Position numbers and translations under genes: made by a program. A DNA stretch of 22,546 bases from a virus: the IMG/VR virus record IMGVR_UViG_3300037336_000010, positions 1-22,546 of that record. The stretch is one strand, 5' to 3'. Positions 13,753 through 19,442 of the stretch are shown in pieces. Every line of letters begins with the position of its first letter. The stretch's first letter is position 1. The notes below the pieces were generated by a model. It saw only the letters and a program-made list of their open reading frames with translations. It made no database searches and was not told the origin of the DNA.

Positions 13753-14126
13753 CTTGCGCCACAATCTATAAGCCTTGCGGCCAAGTTGAACACGGTTGTG
13801 CCTTGCATCCGCCTTTTTTTGCTGTCTCGGTATTTCTTCGCAATAGCTTTAACGTTGGACTTCGGCTTGGCTCTACACGTGTCATCACCAAGCCGGTAGA
13901 CGGGTCTAGGATAGCGTCTATCACCTTCATTGTCATATACATATCTAACAATATGCGCTCTCTTTAACCCGTCATTTGTTCGTGTTTTTAGCTTACTCAA
14001 AGCGGCATGAGCATCAAACCTCGTCACGTCTAATATTTCTGCGACTTCAGCGCCTGACAACTCACCGAATTTTTCAAGCGTGGCAATTACACGCTTAATC
14101 ACCACGCCGTGTCCCAACGGGGTCAT
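13749..14126 (-). CDS. Helix-turn-helix DNA-binding protein
   Basis: Starting from the ATG at 14126, which overlaps the stop of the previous gene as ATGA, this protein has 125 residues; an ATG at 14138 is the alternative. A winged-helix-like region spans about residues 10-60: VIATLEKFGELSGAEVAEI then LDVTRFDAHAALSKLK, with the strand part IVRYVYDNEGDRRYPRPVY. The C-terminal third is basic (KPKSNVKAIAKKYRDSKKRR), suiting DNA contact. It probably regulates transcription of the phage early or late genes, though no specific regulator family is recognised. It is followed by the zinc-ribbon gene in a tight overlap. Confidence 0.65.
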   Translation of the reverse strand: MTPLGHGVVIKRVIATLEKFGELSGAEVAEILDVTRFDAHAALSKLKTRTNDGLKRAHIVRYVYDNEGDRRYPRPVYRLGDDTCRAKPKSNVKAIAKKYRDSKKRRMQGTTVFNLAARLIDCGAR

Positions 14127-14275
14127 ACTTCCAACCATTCAGTCAAACGTTGCCACGCGGTCTTGGGCTTGGCTAATAACGCTGTTTGCAAGAGCATCAT
14201 GTCACGGCCAATATGCTGACGTACTGGTGGCTTGTAGTGCAGGCCAATCCGCACTTTTCCTGTGTTGTAAATCAT
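14123..14275 (-). CDS. Small basic protein of unknown function
   Basis: This 50-residue protein starts at 14275, overlapping the previous stop (ATGA), and its own TGA overlaps the next start. The sequence opens MIYNTGKVRIGLHYKPPVR, has RDMMLLQTALLAKPKTAW and ends RLTEWLEV. It is basic, and one amphipathic helix is likely. No family is recognised. Evidence that it is real comes from start/stop overlaps on both sides and membership in an unbroken leftward chain of six small genes. Confidence 0.5.
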   Translation of the reverse strand: MIYNTGKVRIGLHYKPPVRQHIGRDMMLLQTALLAKPKTAWQRLTEWLEV

Positions 14276-14451
14276 TTCACAAGCACCTTGCGTCCATCAC
14301 GGTAAAACAACCACCTGCCAACGCGAGATGGGAACGCTAAGTTTTCTTCGCTACCTGCGCGAACAGGAGTTGAGCTAAAGTCCCGTGGCTCAAGCGTGGA
14401 TTTGAAGTCACCAGTGTACCTGGTCGGGTTTACGTTTCCTGTTGCGCTCAT
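14272..14451 (-). CDS. Small basic protein of unknown function
   Basis: This 59-residue protein has ATGA overlaps with both neighbours. It begins MSATGNVNPTRYTGDFKSTL, has a central EPRDFSSTPVRAGSEENLAF and ends RWLFYRDGRKVLVK. No membrane segment is visible. The C-terminal VGRWLFYRDGRK looks like two short beta strands. No family is recognised. Translational coupling within the leftward chain is the main support. Confidence 0.5.
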   Translation of the reverse strand: MSATGNVNPTRYTGDFKSTLEPRDFSSTPVRAGSEENLAFPSRVGRWLFYRDGRKVLVK

Positions 14452-14561
14452 TTTGACAACTCCAAAAGCAGGCCGTATGCAACGGCAATTGATACAGCGA
14501 CAATTATAAAAAGTTCGGTGTAAGAAGATAAGCCAATGCTGGCTAAAAATTTATTGCTCAT
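14448..14561 (-). CDS. Single-span membrane miniprotein
   Basis: This 37-residue protein reads MSNKFLASIGLSSYTELF followed by the hydrophobic span IIVAVSIAVAYGLLLEL and a short polar end. One transmembrane helix is clear. Its start lies 11 bases inside the previous gene and its stop overlaps the next start (ATGA). The ribosome site (GAGAAAG) is weak, suggesting coupled translation. Candidate roles such as small inhibitor or exclusion factor are speculative. Confidence 0.5.
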   Translation of the reverse strand: MSNKFLASIGLSSYTELFIIVAVSIAVAYGLLLELSK

Positions 14562-14664
14562 TTTTGCGGTCTTTCTCAACGTCATGTTGTTCGTGTTCCC
14601 AGTCGTCACGCTCTTGACGAGCCTCTAGGTATTCCTCGTATTCGTCTTTACTATCAAAGTCCAT
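14551..14664 (-). CDS. Highly charged miniprotein
   Basis: This 37-residue protein starts at 14664 after a strong AGGAGA site. Its composition is extreme: MDFDSKDEYEEYLEARQERD, then DWEHEQHDVEKDRKNEQ, nearly all charged and predicted to form one helix. It is the first gene after a non-coding stretch (14665-14753) that holds an 11-bp inverted repeat and one copy of the 15-bp repeat, so it probably heads its own transcript. No family is recognised. Acidic miniproteins in phages sometimes act as DNA mimics or inhibitors, but nothing here proves that. Confidence 0.55.
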   Translation of the reverse strand: MDFDSKDEYEEYLEARQERDDWEHEQHDVEKDRKNEQ

Positions 14665-14680
14665 TTTGCTTTCTCCTTTT

Positions 14681-14723
14681 TGTTTGTCCTGTATTTATTT
14701 TACACACAAATGCAGGACAAACA
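14681..14723. repeat. 11-bp perfect inverted repeat, operator-like
   Basis: TGTTTGTCCTG (14681-14691) and CAGGACAAACA (14713-14723) are perfect inverted arms 21 bases apart, in the 89-base gap before the miniprotein gene at 14664. The spacer contains a leftward -10-like TAAAAT (14702-14697), but I find no good -35. The right arm lies 30 bases from one copy of the 15-bp repeat. It may be an operator for a dimeric regulator or a 5' UTR hairpin. No T tract supports a terminator. Confidence 0.6.
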
Positions 14724-14744
14724 GGAGGTTTATTAAGTTATTTT

Positions 14745-14759
14745 TCTAGGTGTTTACCC
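14745..14759. repeat. 15-bp repeat, copy 1 (TCTAGGTGTTTACCC)
   Basis: This copy is identical to 17007-17021. With its flank it forms TAGG-N7-CCTA, an imperfect palindrome of operator size. It overlaps the last codon and stop of the ribbon-helix-helix gene and lies 81 bases upstream of the next leftward start. No other copy was found by eye. Confidence 0.65.
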
Positions 14760-14891
14760 TATTGCTTTTTTGAGCAAAAACACGATTTGAGCAGTCAACG
14801 AGCGCTCATTTTGCTTTGCCAGGGAAACCAGCTTGGTGTGCAGTGGTTTTGGTACGCGCAAGCTGACGTACTCTTTAAGTTCTTTTTCCAT
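14754..14891 (-). CDS. Ribbon-helix-helix (Arc-like) DNA-binding protein
   Basis: This 45-residue protein starts at 14891 after AGGAG. KEYVSLRVPKPLHTKLVSLA gives the beta strand and helix A, and NERSLTAQIVFLLKKAI gives helix B of the ribbon-helix-helix fold, the size of P22 Arc or Mnt. Arc-type proteins bind palindromic operators as paired dimers through the strand. Two candidate operators lie just downstream: the 15-bp repeat that covers its own stop codon, and the 11-bp inverted repeat. It could regulate the leftward operons and the divergent control region at 16946-17058, which has the second repeat copy; that link is inference. Confidence 0.75.
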   Translation of the reverse strand: MEKELKEYVSLRVPKPLHTKLVSLAKQNERSLTAQIVFLLKKAIG

Positions 14892-14900
14892 TATTTACTC

Positions 14901-15053
14901 CTATTGAAACCAGATTAAAGTGCCATGAACCCAGGCGATTGGGAACAACAGCGCGCCTGCTATTAAAAAGCCCCATGAGCCGGTTAGCAGGCAGGTGATG
15001 ATATGTGTAAGCCACGCGGATATTATCCAAGCGGCAAATATGTACGGCCACAT
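14901..15053 (-). CDS. Two-span small membrane protein
   Basis: This 50-residue protein starts at 15053 after AAAGGG. It reads MWPYIFAAWIISAWLTHIIT, then GSWGFLIAGALLFPIAWVHG, with two hydrophobic spans and many tryptophans. No soluble domain is present. Similar Trp-rich two-span proteins occur in environmental phage early regions, but no function is known to me. It lies 9 bases after the stop of the SSB-tailed protein and 9 bases before the start of the Arc-like gene, in the same leftward operon. Confidence 0.6.
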   Translation of the reverse strand: MWPYIFAAWIISAWLTHIITCLLTGSWGFLIAGALLFPIAWVHGTLIWFQ

Positions 15054-15062
15054 ATTGACCCT

Positions 15063-15329
15063 TTAAAACGGCAAATCATCATCAAGCATTGGTTCTGCTT
15101 GTGGTGTTTGACGTGGTAGTGTTTGACGTGCTGGCGCTTGCTGTTGTTCTTTGGGCTGGAAGCTGAACGACATAAACTTCGTGCCGTTTGCGCCTGTTTT
15201 GAGCCATGCGCTCATCCACATTTCTACGCCACCCACCATGCATGAGCCCTTGTAGTCTGGGTGGGTCTCTTTTTCCTTTTTGTCATTTTTGAAAAGTGAG
15301 CCTGAGTTGTCGCGTTGTTCATATGCCAT
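15063..15329 (-). CDS. DUF736-like protein with SSB-type acidic tail
   Basis: This 88-residue protein starts at 15329 with a GAGGAA site. SGSLFKNDKKEKETHPDYKG then GVEMWMSAWLKTGANGTKFM and MSFSFQPK resemble the DUF736 beta-barrel pattern. A Gln/Pro-rich linker (near residues 60-80) leads to a C-terminal DDDLPF. Bacterial single-strand DNA-binding proteins end in this same tip, which recruits recombination and repair enzymes. Here the operon encodes exonuclease and ERF annealing protein, so a single-strand binding or recruiting role is likely. It lacks a full-length classical SSB OB domain. Confidence 0.65.
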   Translation of the reverse strand: MAYEQRDNSGSLFKNDKKEKETHPDYKGSCMVGGVEMWMSAWLKTGANGTKFMSFSFQPKEQQQAPARQTLPRQTPQAEPMLDDDLPF

Positions 15330-15333
15330 TTGA

Positions 15334-15534
15334 TTATTCCTCGGTGGTTAAAAAATATTTTGCAAACGTTTTGCCGTTTTGTGTGACGTATTCTGTCTCT
15401 ATTGCCATACCTTCTTTGCGTAACTTATGGATTGCAGCCGCCAGTCTAAAACAGCCGTATTTATTTAAAGCCTGCAACGGTGTTATCGACTTGCCAGCCA
15501 TTAAGTCAGTTTGGATTTTATAAATTGCGGTCAT
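15334..15534 (-). CDS. Small helix-turn-helix protein (HTH_39-like)
   Basis: This 66-residue protein starts at 15534, overlapping the exonuclease stop (ATGA), with GGAGG upstream. KSITPLQALNKYGCFRLAAA then IHKLRKEGMAIETEYVTQNG is the pattern of a common small phage winged-helix domain, with a recognition helix in CFRLAAAIHKLRKEG and a wing of two strands. Such proteins are frequent beside recombination genes. DNA binding is inferred from fold. It is followed 4 bases later by the SSB-tailed gene's start region. Confidence 0.7.
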   Translation of the reverse strand: MTAIYKIQTDLMAGKSITPLQALNKYGCFRLAAAIHKLRKEGMAIETEYVTQNGKTFAKYFLTTEE

Positions 15535-16166
15535 AACGCCTCCATTGCAGCTTTTAGCTTGACTACTTTTTTGTTTAACTCCTCAATAAACCGTGTTATT
15601 TCCAACTCCATCTCTGAAATAAAAGCATCGTCGCGGTCTACGCGCACCACCAACAACTGAGCTTTTTCAGGCATTCGCGGGTCGTAAATAACGTAGTCGC
15701 ACCACTTGCGCTGTGTACACGCCATCTGCATCTGCATTTGAACGTTGTACTTGCTAGCTACTGGATTCTTGTCGTCCGCCCACTTCAACCAAGCCTCTAG
15801 TGCGGTGTTGGTGTTTGGGCATTTAATCTCAACCAAGCCACTGTCACCCACTAGGCCATCAGGTGAAGCTCCACAGCCTGCAATTGTCGGATGGAGTATG
15901 AACCCTACTTCGTCAACCAAAACGTCTGTCTTAGCCTCGTATGCTGCGCGTGCAAAAGGTTCTTGCTCATTACCCCATGCCATCGATGCGTTGCTGTAAG
16001 ACTCCTCGCGCTGGCCGGTAACTAACTCACACACTAATTGCGCCATGTAGTTGTCACGGCTGGCTGAGTAACCCGACTTGGTTTTGGCCATAAGGTCTGA
16101 TACACGGCTTGCCGTCACTTGGCCAATTCGAGTAGCAAACCATTCTGGCGTGCCTTGTTCGCTCAT
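15531..16166 (-). CDS. Lambda-exonuclease/YqaJ-type recombination nuclease
   Basis: The chosen start at 16166 (MSEQGTPEWFATRIG) gives 211 residues. It overlaps the ERF stop by ATGA and has GGAG upstream; a longer frame to 16238 is unlikely. The nuclease core is visible: RIGQVTAS (13-20), WGNEQEP (64-70), GASPDGLV (99-106) with D103, and LVEIKCPN (111-118) with E113 and K115. This is the D...E-x-K metal site of the lambda exonuclease/YqaJ family. It resects double-strand ends 5' to 3' so the ERF protein can anneal the exposed strand, a two-gene recombination system like lambda Red. Confidence 0.9.
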   Translation of the reverse strand: MSEQGTPEWFATRIGQVTASRVSDLMAKTKSGYSASRDNYMAQLVCELVTGQREESYSNASMAWGNEQEPFARAAYEAKTDVLVDEVGFILHPTIAGCGASPDGLVGDSGLVEIKCPNTNTALEAWLKWADDKNPVASKYNVQMQMQMACTQRKWCDYVIYDPRMPEKAQLLVVRVDRDDAFISEMELEITRFIEELNKKVVKLKAAMEAL

Positions 16167-16735
16167 GCTGACAACTCCTCTTTGCGTTGGTTCTTTGACG
16201 CAATAACGTGAGCCTTGGCCGCATCGTCTGAGCCACAAAACTTAATTGCCTCTGTGTAAACGCTCTTTAGGTCGTCTAGCGTCTGAGCGTGCGCAACGCT
16301 ATTAAGCGCTAGGTTTAAGTCTTGCTCGCTGATTTGCTTTACCGCTGGCTTGGTTGGCTTTGCCTTGGTTGCCGCATTACCATCATCATCCTCTGCCGCT
16401 ATGCCGCAAGCCGCCATAACTGAGTAGCGTCGAGCATATGTAAGTGCCGAGCCGTATCCCTGGGGGTCTTGTTTGCTAGCAGGCACGTGGAGCTTGCCGC
16501 CTCGCAGTGTCTCGCCTGATTCATGCAAGAACACGGTTTCAACTGTCACGCCGGTGCTGTCTTCTGAGGTCTCTTGGTACAGCGCAATGCCATTAGCCAG
16601 CAAAGCATCATTGACTGCCTCCATGCAGCCAGCTAAGTCAGCGTAGCGGCTCTTAAAGTGTGGGTTTGTTGAAGTTTTGAGCGCTGGTGCAAACTGGCGT
16701 TTGGCGGCGACAAAGGCCTTGGCAATATTTTTCAT
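16163..16735 (-). CDS. erf: ERF-family single-strand annealing protein
   Basis: This 190-residue protein starts at 16735 after AGGAG. The ERF domain covers residues 1-115: FKSRYADLAGCMEAVNDALL, GVTVETVFLHESGETL and the conserved YGSALTYARRYSVMAACGIA. The last segment is the most diagnostic ERF motif. The C-terminal part is a linker plus a small helical domain, ending in a basic stretch. Members anneal complementary single strands during phage recombination and genome circularisation. The downstream exonuclease overlaps by four bases, so the two are translationally coupled. Confidence 0.9.
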   Translation of the reverse strand: MKNIAKAFVAAKRQFAPALKTSTNPHFKSRYADLAGCMEAVNDALLANGIALYQETSEDSTGVTVETVFLHESGETLRGGKLHVPASKQDPQGYGSALTYARRYSVMAACGIAAEDDDGNAATKAKPTKPAVKQISEQDLNLALNSVAHAQTLDDLKSVYTEAIKFCGSDDAAKAHVIASKNQRKEELSA

Positions 16736-16744
16736 TATTTACTC

Positions 16745-16945
16745 CTAGTATGCGATTTTGATTTCGTCAAAATCTTCTGCGCCAAGTGTTAACTCTTGGC
16801 CGTTGATTAAGATGGTGGTCTGATTTCCAGACTCCATTGCCTCCTCAAGTTCAAGCATCGCGTCGATGTACGCGTCGCTTAACTTGCTGACCAAGGCGGC
16901 TATCTTTTCAGCGCCTTGGTTGTTTACTGAGTAAATTTGTTTCAT
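16745..16945 (-). CDS. Small acidic protein, first gene of the leftward operon
   Basis: This 66-residue protein starts at 16945 after a strong AGGAGA site. It is helical and acidic: GAEKIAALVSKLSDAYIDAM then LELEEAMESGNQTTI, ending with the strand part GQELTLGAEDFDEIKIAY. No family is recognised. Being first in the leftward operon and nearest the divergent control region, it should be made early. Small acidic proteins in this slot sometimes act as recombination modulators or host nuclease inhibitors (the lambda Gam role), but there is no sequence evidence for that here. Confidence 0.55.
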   Translation of the reverse strand: MKQIYSVNNQGAEKIAALVSKLSDAYIDAMLELEEAMESGNQTTILINGQELTLGAEDFDEIKIAY

Positions 16946-17058
16946 TTTGGTTCTCCTGTTTGTGTTGTTGGCGAGTTTATTTTAACGCAGAAAAAACACG
17001 TTTTATCTAGGTGTTTACCCCTATTTACGAAAATAATTTCCTGTACTCACAATTGAGC
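16946..17058. promoter_or_regulatory. Divergent early control region
   Basis: This 113-bp, A/T-rich gap separates the leftward recombination operon from the rightward replication operon, so it should carry back-to-back promoters. It contains the second copy of the 15-bp repeat (17007-17021) and A/T-rich -10-like sequences on both strands, such as minus-strand TTAAAAAT near 16986-16979. I could not fix a confident -35/-10 pair in either direction, which fits control by a phage regulator. No rRNA, tRNA or other coding feature lies in it. Confidence 0.6.
17007..17021. repeat. 15-bp repeat, copy 2 (TCTAGGTGTTTACCC)
   Basis: This copy is identical to 14745-14759 and in the same orientation. Its flank makes TAGG-N8-CCTA (17009-17024). 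It lies 62 bases upstream of the first leftward start and 38 bases before the first rightward start, a suitable place for a repressor or activator site. Confidence 0.65.
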
Positions 17059-17223
17059 ATGAATACATTAGAAAACTACATTGAAGACCTTGAGGCGCTA
17101 CTGAGCCGCAAGCCCACAACGGACGAAGCGGCTATACACTGGCTACACGCTGTCATTGCTGATGCGACAACTGCGAGGTACAAACTTATCTCAGAGCTTT
17201 ACCCAGTCGGTTGCAGTGACTAA
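17059..17223 (+). CDS. Small protein, first gene of the rightward operon
   Basis: This 54-residue, mainly helical protein starts at ATG 17059 (MNTLENYIEDLEALLSRKPT), the first ATG after the divergent control region; a GTG-initiated form from 17011 would run into the 15-bp repeat and is less likely. The rest reads AAIHWLHAVIADATTARYKL and ends LYPVGCSD. The ribosome site is weak (TTGAG). No family is recognised. It is followed by a 106-base structured leader and the replication protein. A short regulatory role is possible but unproven. Confidence 0.5.
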   Translation: MNTLENYIEDLEALLSRKPTTDEAAIHWLHAVIADATTARYKLISELYPVGCSD

Positions 17224-17225
17224 CG

Positions 17226-17329
17226 TATAATATTTTGAAACCCAGCTAGGTCTGAAGTCATGAGCAGACCGAAAAGCGAATTCCCCGCCTGCTGTCGTTT
17301 CTTTTCTGGGAATTACGCGGAAATGCTTT
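17226..17329 (+). promoter_or_regulatory. Structured leader before the replication initiator
   Basis: The 106-base gap holds no gene. A TATAAT (17226-17231) opens it, without a clear -35. Hairpin 1 is GGTCTG (17249-17254) with CAGACC (17265-17270). Hairpin 2 is GCGAATTCCC (17276-17285) pairing with GGGAATT-A-CGC (17308-17318), 10 bp with one bulged A and a 22-base loop. Hairpin 2 ends directly against the GGAA ribosome site (17319-17322). CCCAG (17241-17245) could instead pair with CTGGG (17306-17310), giving an alternative fold. This may be a translational control element, a small RNA or part of a replication origin. Confidence 0.55.
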
Positions 17330-18106
17330 ATGCACTATTACAAGTTCAACATCGCCGACTATCGCAAGGATACCGGCCACCTCACAACGATTGAGCATGG
17401 CATCTATCGCCAGCTAATTGATTGGTATTACTTAGATGAAAAGCCGATACCAATACAAACCCAAGTGGTTATGCGTCGGTTACGTCTCGGTTCTGATCAA
17501 GAGGATTCTTTGCAAAACGTGCTTAATGATTTCTTCACTAAAGGCAAAGACGGCTACAGGCAATGCCGCATCGATTTTGAAATCAAAGAGTATCACAGCC
17601 AAGCTGATAAAAATCGTACCAATGGGAAGCTAGGCGGTAGGCCAAAGAAAACCCAGCCGGTTATTTTTGGGAACCCAGACGAAAGCCAAAATAACCCTAA
17701 CCACAAACCACTAACTAATAAACCATTAACCAAAGATAAGAGCGCAACTATCGTTGCTTTTGTTTTGCCAGAATGGATTGACAAAAACTTATGGGACGGA
17801 TGGCACTCAACACCAAAGCGCAAAAATGCCACAGATGAACAAAAAACTTTGGCTGTAAAGAAAATTACTAAGTGGCGAGACGAAGGCCTTGATTGGCGAG
17901 ATGCTTTAGAAAAATCAGCAATTGGTGGTTATCAAGGTTTGTTTGCACCAAGCGTAAGCAACGGCGACAAAGGCCAGGCACTTACCTTTGCCGAGCGTGA
18001 CCAGCTTGCAAAACAGAAACGTTGGGAAGAAATGACTGGCAGGAAGTGGCCAACAGAATCACAATATTTTATTGACGTTGACAGTAGCGTATTGGAGTTG
18101 AAATGA
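17330..18106 (+). CDS. Replication initiation protein, DUF1376 / lambda O-like
   Basis: This 258-residue protein starts at ATG 17330 after GGAA. The N-terminal DUF1376 domain is clear: MHYYKFNIADYRKDTGHL, then LTTIEHGIYRQLIDWYYLDE. A basic linker follows (NGKLGGRPKKTQP). The C-terminal domain (near residues 150-215) has FVLPEWIDKNLWDGW and WRDALEKSAIGGYQGLFAP, a pattern shared by O-like phage replication proteins. It should bind the phage origin and bring in the helicase through the next gene product, which overlaps by ATGA (18103). The structured leader just before it may regulate it. Confidence 0.8.
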   Translation: MHYYKFNIADYRKDTGHLTTIEHGIYRQLIDWYYLDEKPIPIQTQVVMRRLRLGSDQEDSLQNVLNDFFTKGKDGYRQCRIDFEIKEYHSQADKNRTNGKLGGRPKKTQPVIFGNPDESQNNPNHKPLTNKPLTKDKSATIVAFVLPEWIDKNLWDGWHSTPKRKNATDEQKTLAVKKITKWRDEGLDWRDALEKSAIGGYQGLFAPSVSNGDKGQALTFAERDQLAKQKRWEEMTGRKWPTESQYFIDVDSSVLELK

Positions 18107-18546
18107 GTATATCAATCAAAGCAATTGACAGGCTTTTTGAACGCCTGGCTGCAACTTATGGCTCGGCATGGTCACGCCAGTGGTCTGACGTTCCGCTTGC
18201 TGATGTAAAGACAGCATGGGCACACGAGTTAAGCGGTTACGGTGGGCGGCTAGAGGTGCTTGCATGGGCTTTGGAAAATTTACCAGAGCGAGCGCCCAAC
18301 ATCATTGAGTTTAGAAACCTGTGCCGACGTTCACCTGCACCTGAAGCACCAAGGTTGCCAGAGCCAAAAGCAGACCCAGAGCGTTTGGCTCGTGAGCTGT
18401 CAAAGTTGCAAGACCTCAAGCAATTAGTCACTAAAGCCTTGCCGGTTGACCACAAGGCTTGGGCAAAGCGAATATTGCAAGGCTATGCAAATGGGAAAAA
18501 GACAAACCCAACAAGCATACGCTTTGCTAAAGAGGCTTTGCAATGA
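18103..18546 (+). CDS. Lambda P-like replication protein (helicase loader)
   Basis: This 147-residue protein starts in ATGA overlap with the O-like gene. The N-terminal domain reads LFERLAATYGSAWSRQW then DVKTAWAHELSGY, followed by LPERAPNIIEFRNLCRR and a Pro-rich linker (PAPEAPRLPEPKADP). The C-terminal part is helical and basic. The W-x-x-x-L...PPN(I)xEFRxLC pattern is shared with gpP-like proteins that load the host DnaB helicase. It is shorter than lambda P (233 residues) and I see no Walker motif, so it is not DnaC-like. Gene order O-P supports the call. Confidence 0.68.
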   Translation: MSISIKAIDRLFERLAATYGSAWSRQWSDVPLADVKTAWAHELSGYGGRLEVLAWALENLPERAPNIIEFRNLCRRSPAPEAPRLPEPKADPERLARELSKLQDLKQLVTKALPVDHKAWAKRILQGYANGKKTNPTSIRFAKEALQ

Positions 18547-18722
18547 ACTACCGCACAGCAAGAAAAATACTTGATTTGGTGCGTGAAGGTAGGGATTACC
18601 CTGTATTCATAATCAACCAAGCGTTGTACATTGTTAGTGAGATTACAGAAGAACAGTATGAAAAAACAAACCAAATACAAACCCAAGCCCGTCTTAATCA
18701 ATCCACTGGCTTTTGTGATTGA
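18543..18722 (+). CDS. Small unknown protein, coupled to the P-like gene
   Basis: This 59-residue protein starts at ATG 18543, which overlaps the P-like stop (ATGA). It reads MNYRTARKILDLVREGRDYP, then VFIINQALYIVSEITEEQYE, ending in a polar tail that overlaps the next gene by 65 bases in another frame. The first 45 residues look like a compact alpha/beta unit. No family is recognised. The overlap at the start supports translation; the long overlap at the end is unusual. Confidence 0.5.
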   Translation: MNYRTARKILDLVREGRDYPVFIINQALYIVSEITEEQYEKTNQIQTQARLNQSTGFCD

Positions 18723-19137
18723 AAGCATTACACCGGTTGCAAAGCACGAAGGCTCTCTGTTGACCCTGAAGTTGAAGAACCACAATGCCCTGGCAATGCT
18801 TGTCAAAGGCGAGGCAAAACGAAAGGAGCTGGATGTACTGATAAGCGCTTTAAACACGTGCGAGGCGCTCGTTCTTATGGGGTTTGGTACTGAGTATGCT
18901 TTTGTTGCAAAAAACGGCTTAGACGCCCTTCTGGAGGTCTGCAAACGCGGTATGAGGACAGACCACTACATTCTAAAAGCTGTTGAGATGCAAACCCTGG
19001 ACGAGGCAATGCAACTACACGACGAGCAATTAGAAATCGTGACTGTGGGTGAGTTAGACAGGTCGCAGCGTATTGTTCGCGATGTGCTGAGGTCGAAGAA
19101 GGCAAAAGTTATAAACGATAAGGAGAAAAACACATGA
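18658..19137 (+). CDS. Conserved-type phage early protein, unknown function
   Basis: From ATG 18658 this protein has 159 residues; an earlier TTG at 18631 is less likely. The N-terminus is basic (MKKQTKYKPKPVLINP), followed by strands (LAFVIESITPVAKHEG, LLTLKLKNHNAL) and a helical C-terminal half (LDEAMQLHDEQLEIVTVGEL). It has no membrane segment. The layout, with one central helical pair and a basic end, suggests nucleic acid contact, but I recognise no family. Its stop overlaps the next start by four bases, and a weak AGAAG ribosome site precedes the ATG. Confidence 0.6.
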   Translation: MKKQTKYKPKPVLINPLAFVIESITPVAKHEGSLLTLKLKNHNALAMLVKGEAKRKELDVLISALNTCEALVLMGFGTEYAFVAKNGLDALLEVCKRGMRTDHYILKAVEMQTLDEAMQLHDEQLEIVTVGELDRSQRIVRDVLRSKKAKVINDKEKNT

Positions 19138-19442
19138 CACGAGAAGAACTAATGGCTGATGACACACAGTACTGTTGCTACTGTGGTGGTGAGAAAGTGC
19201 GGTTTCAATGCTGTGGTGAGAACCACTTCCATACCTTTGCTCAAATGTCTGCCGAAGAGCAGGACGAGTTCTTGGACAACGAGGAGTGCGCCCCGCTTTA
19301 CACGTCACCACAACGACACAAGCCTTGGGTTGGGCTAACGGATGAGGAAATCTGGAGTGTTTATACGCAAGTGGACTCAATGCAATATATGGAATTTTCT
19401 CACGCCATTGAAGCAAAACTACAGGAGAAGAACAATGGCTAA
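19134..19442 (+). CDS. Small Cys-rich phage protein, probable zinc binder
   Basis: This 102-residue protein starts at ATG 19134 after AAGGAG. DDTQYCCYCGGEKVRFQCCG followed by ENHFHTFAQM gives two pairs of cysteines and nearby histidines, a likely zinc knuckle. The C-terminal part is acidic and has PWVGLTDEEIWSVYTQVDSM, a motif (P-W-V/x-G-L-T-x-E-E-I) seen in many short phage proteins of unknown role. No catalytic motif is seen. It overlaps the previous and next genes slightly, indicating coupled translation. Confidence 0.6.
   Translation: MTREELMADDTQYCCYCGGEKVRFQCCGENHFHTFAQMSAEEQDEFLDNEECAPLYTSPQRHKPWVGLTDEEIWSVYTQVDSMQYMEFSHAIEAKLQEKNNG

Noticed and set aside
14080-14340. 86-residue plus-strand frame over the small-gene chain
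   Set aside because: No ribosome site. The minus-strand genes here have coupled starts and stops, which explains the region better.
16979-17010. A leftward -35/-10 pair (TAGATA with TTAAAAAT)
   Set aside because: Spacing is about 20 bases and both boxes are weak on recount. It is kept only as a possible A/T-rich promoter zone.
17226-17231. TATAAT as a full promoter for the replication initiator
   Set aside because: No acceptable -35 is found 16-18 bases upstream. It is only noted within the leader.
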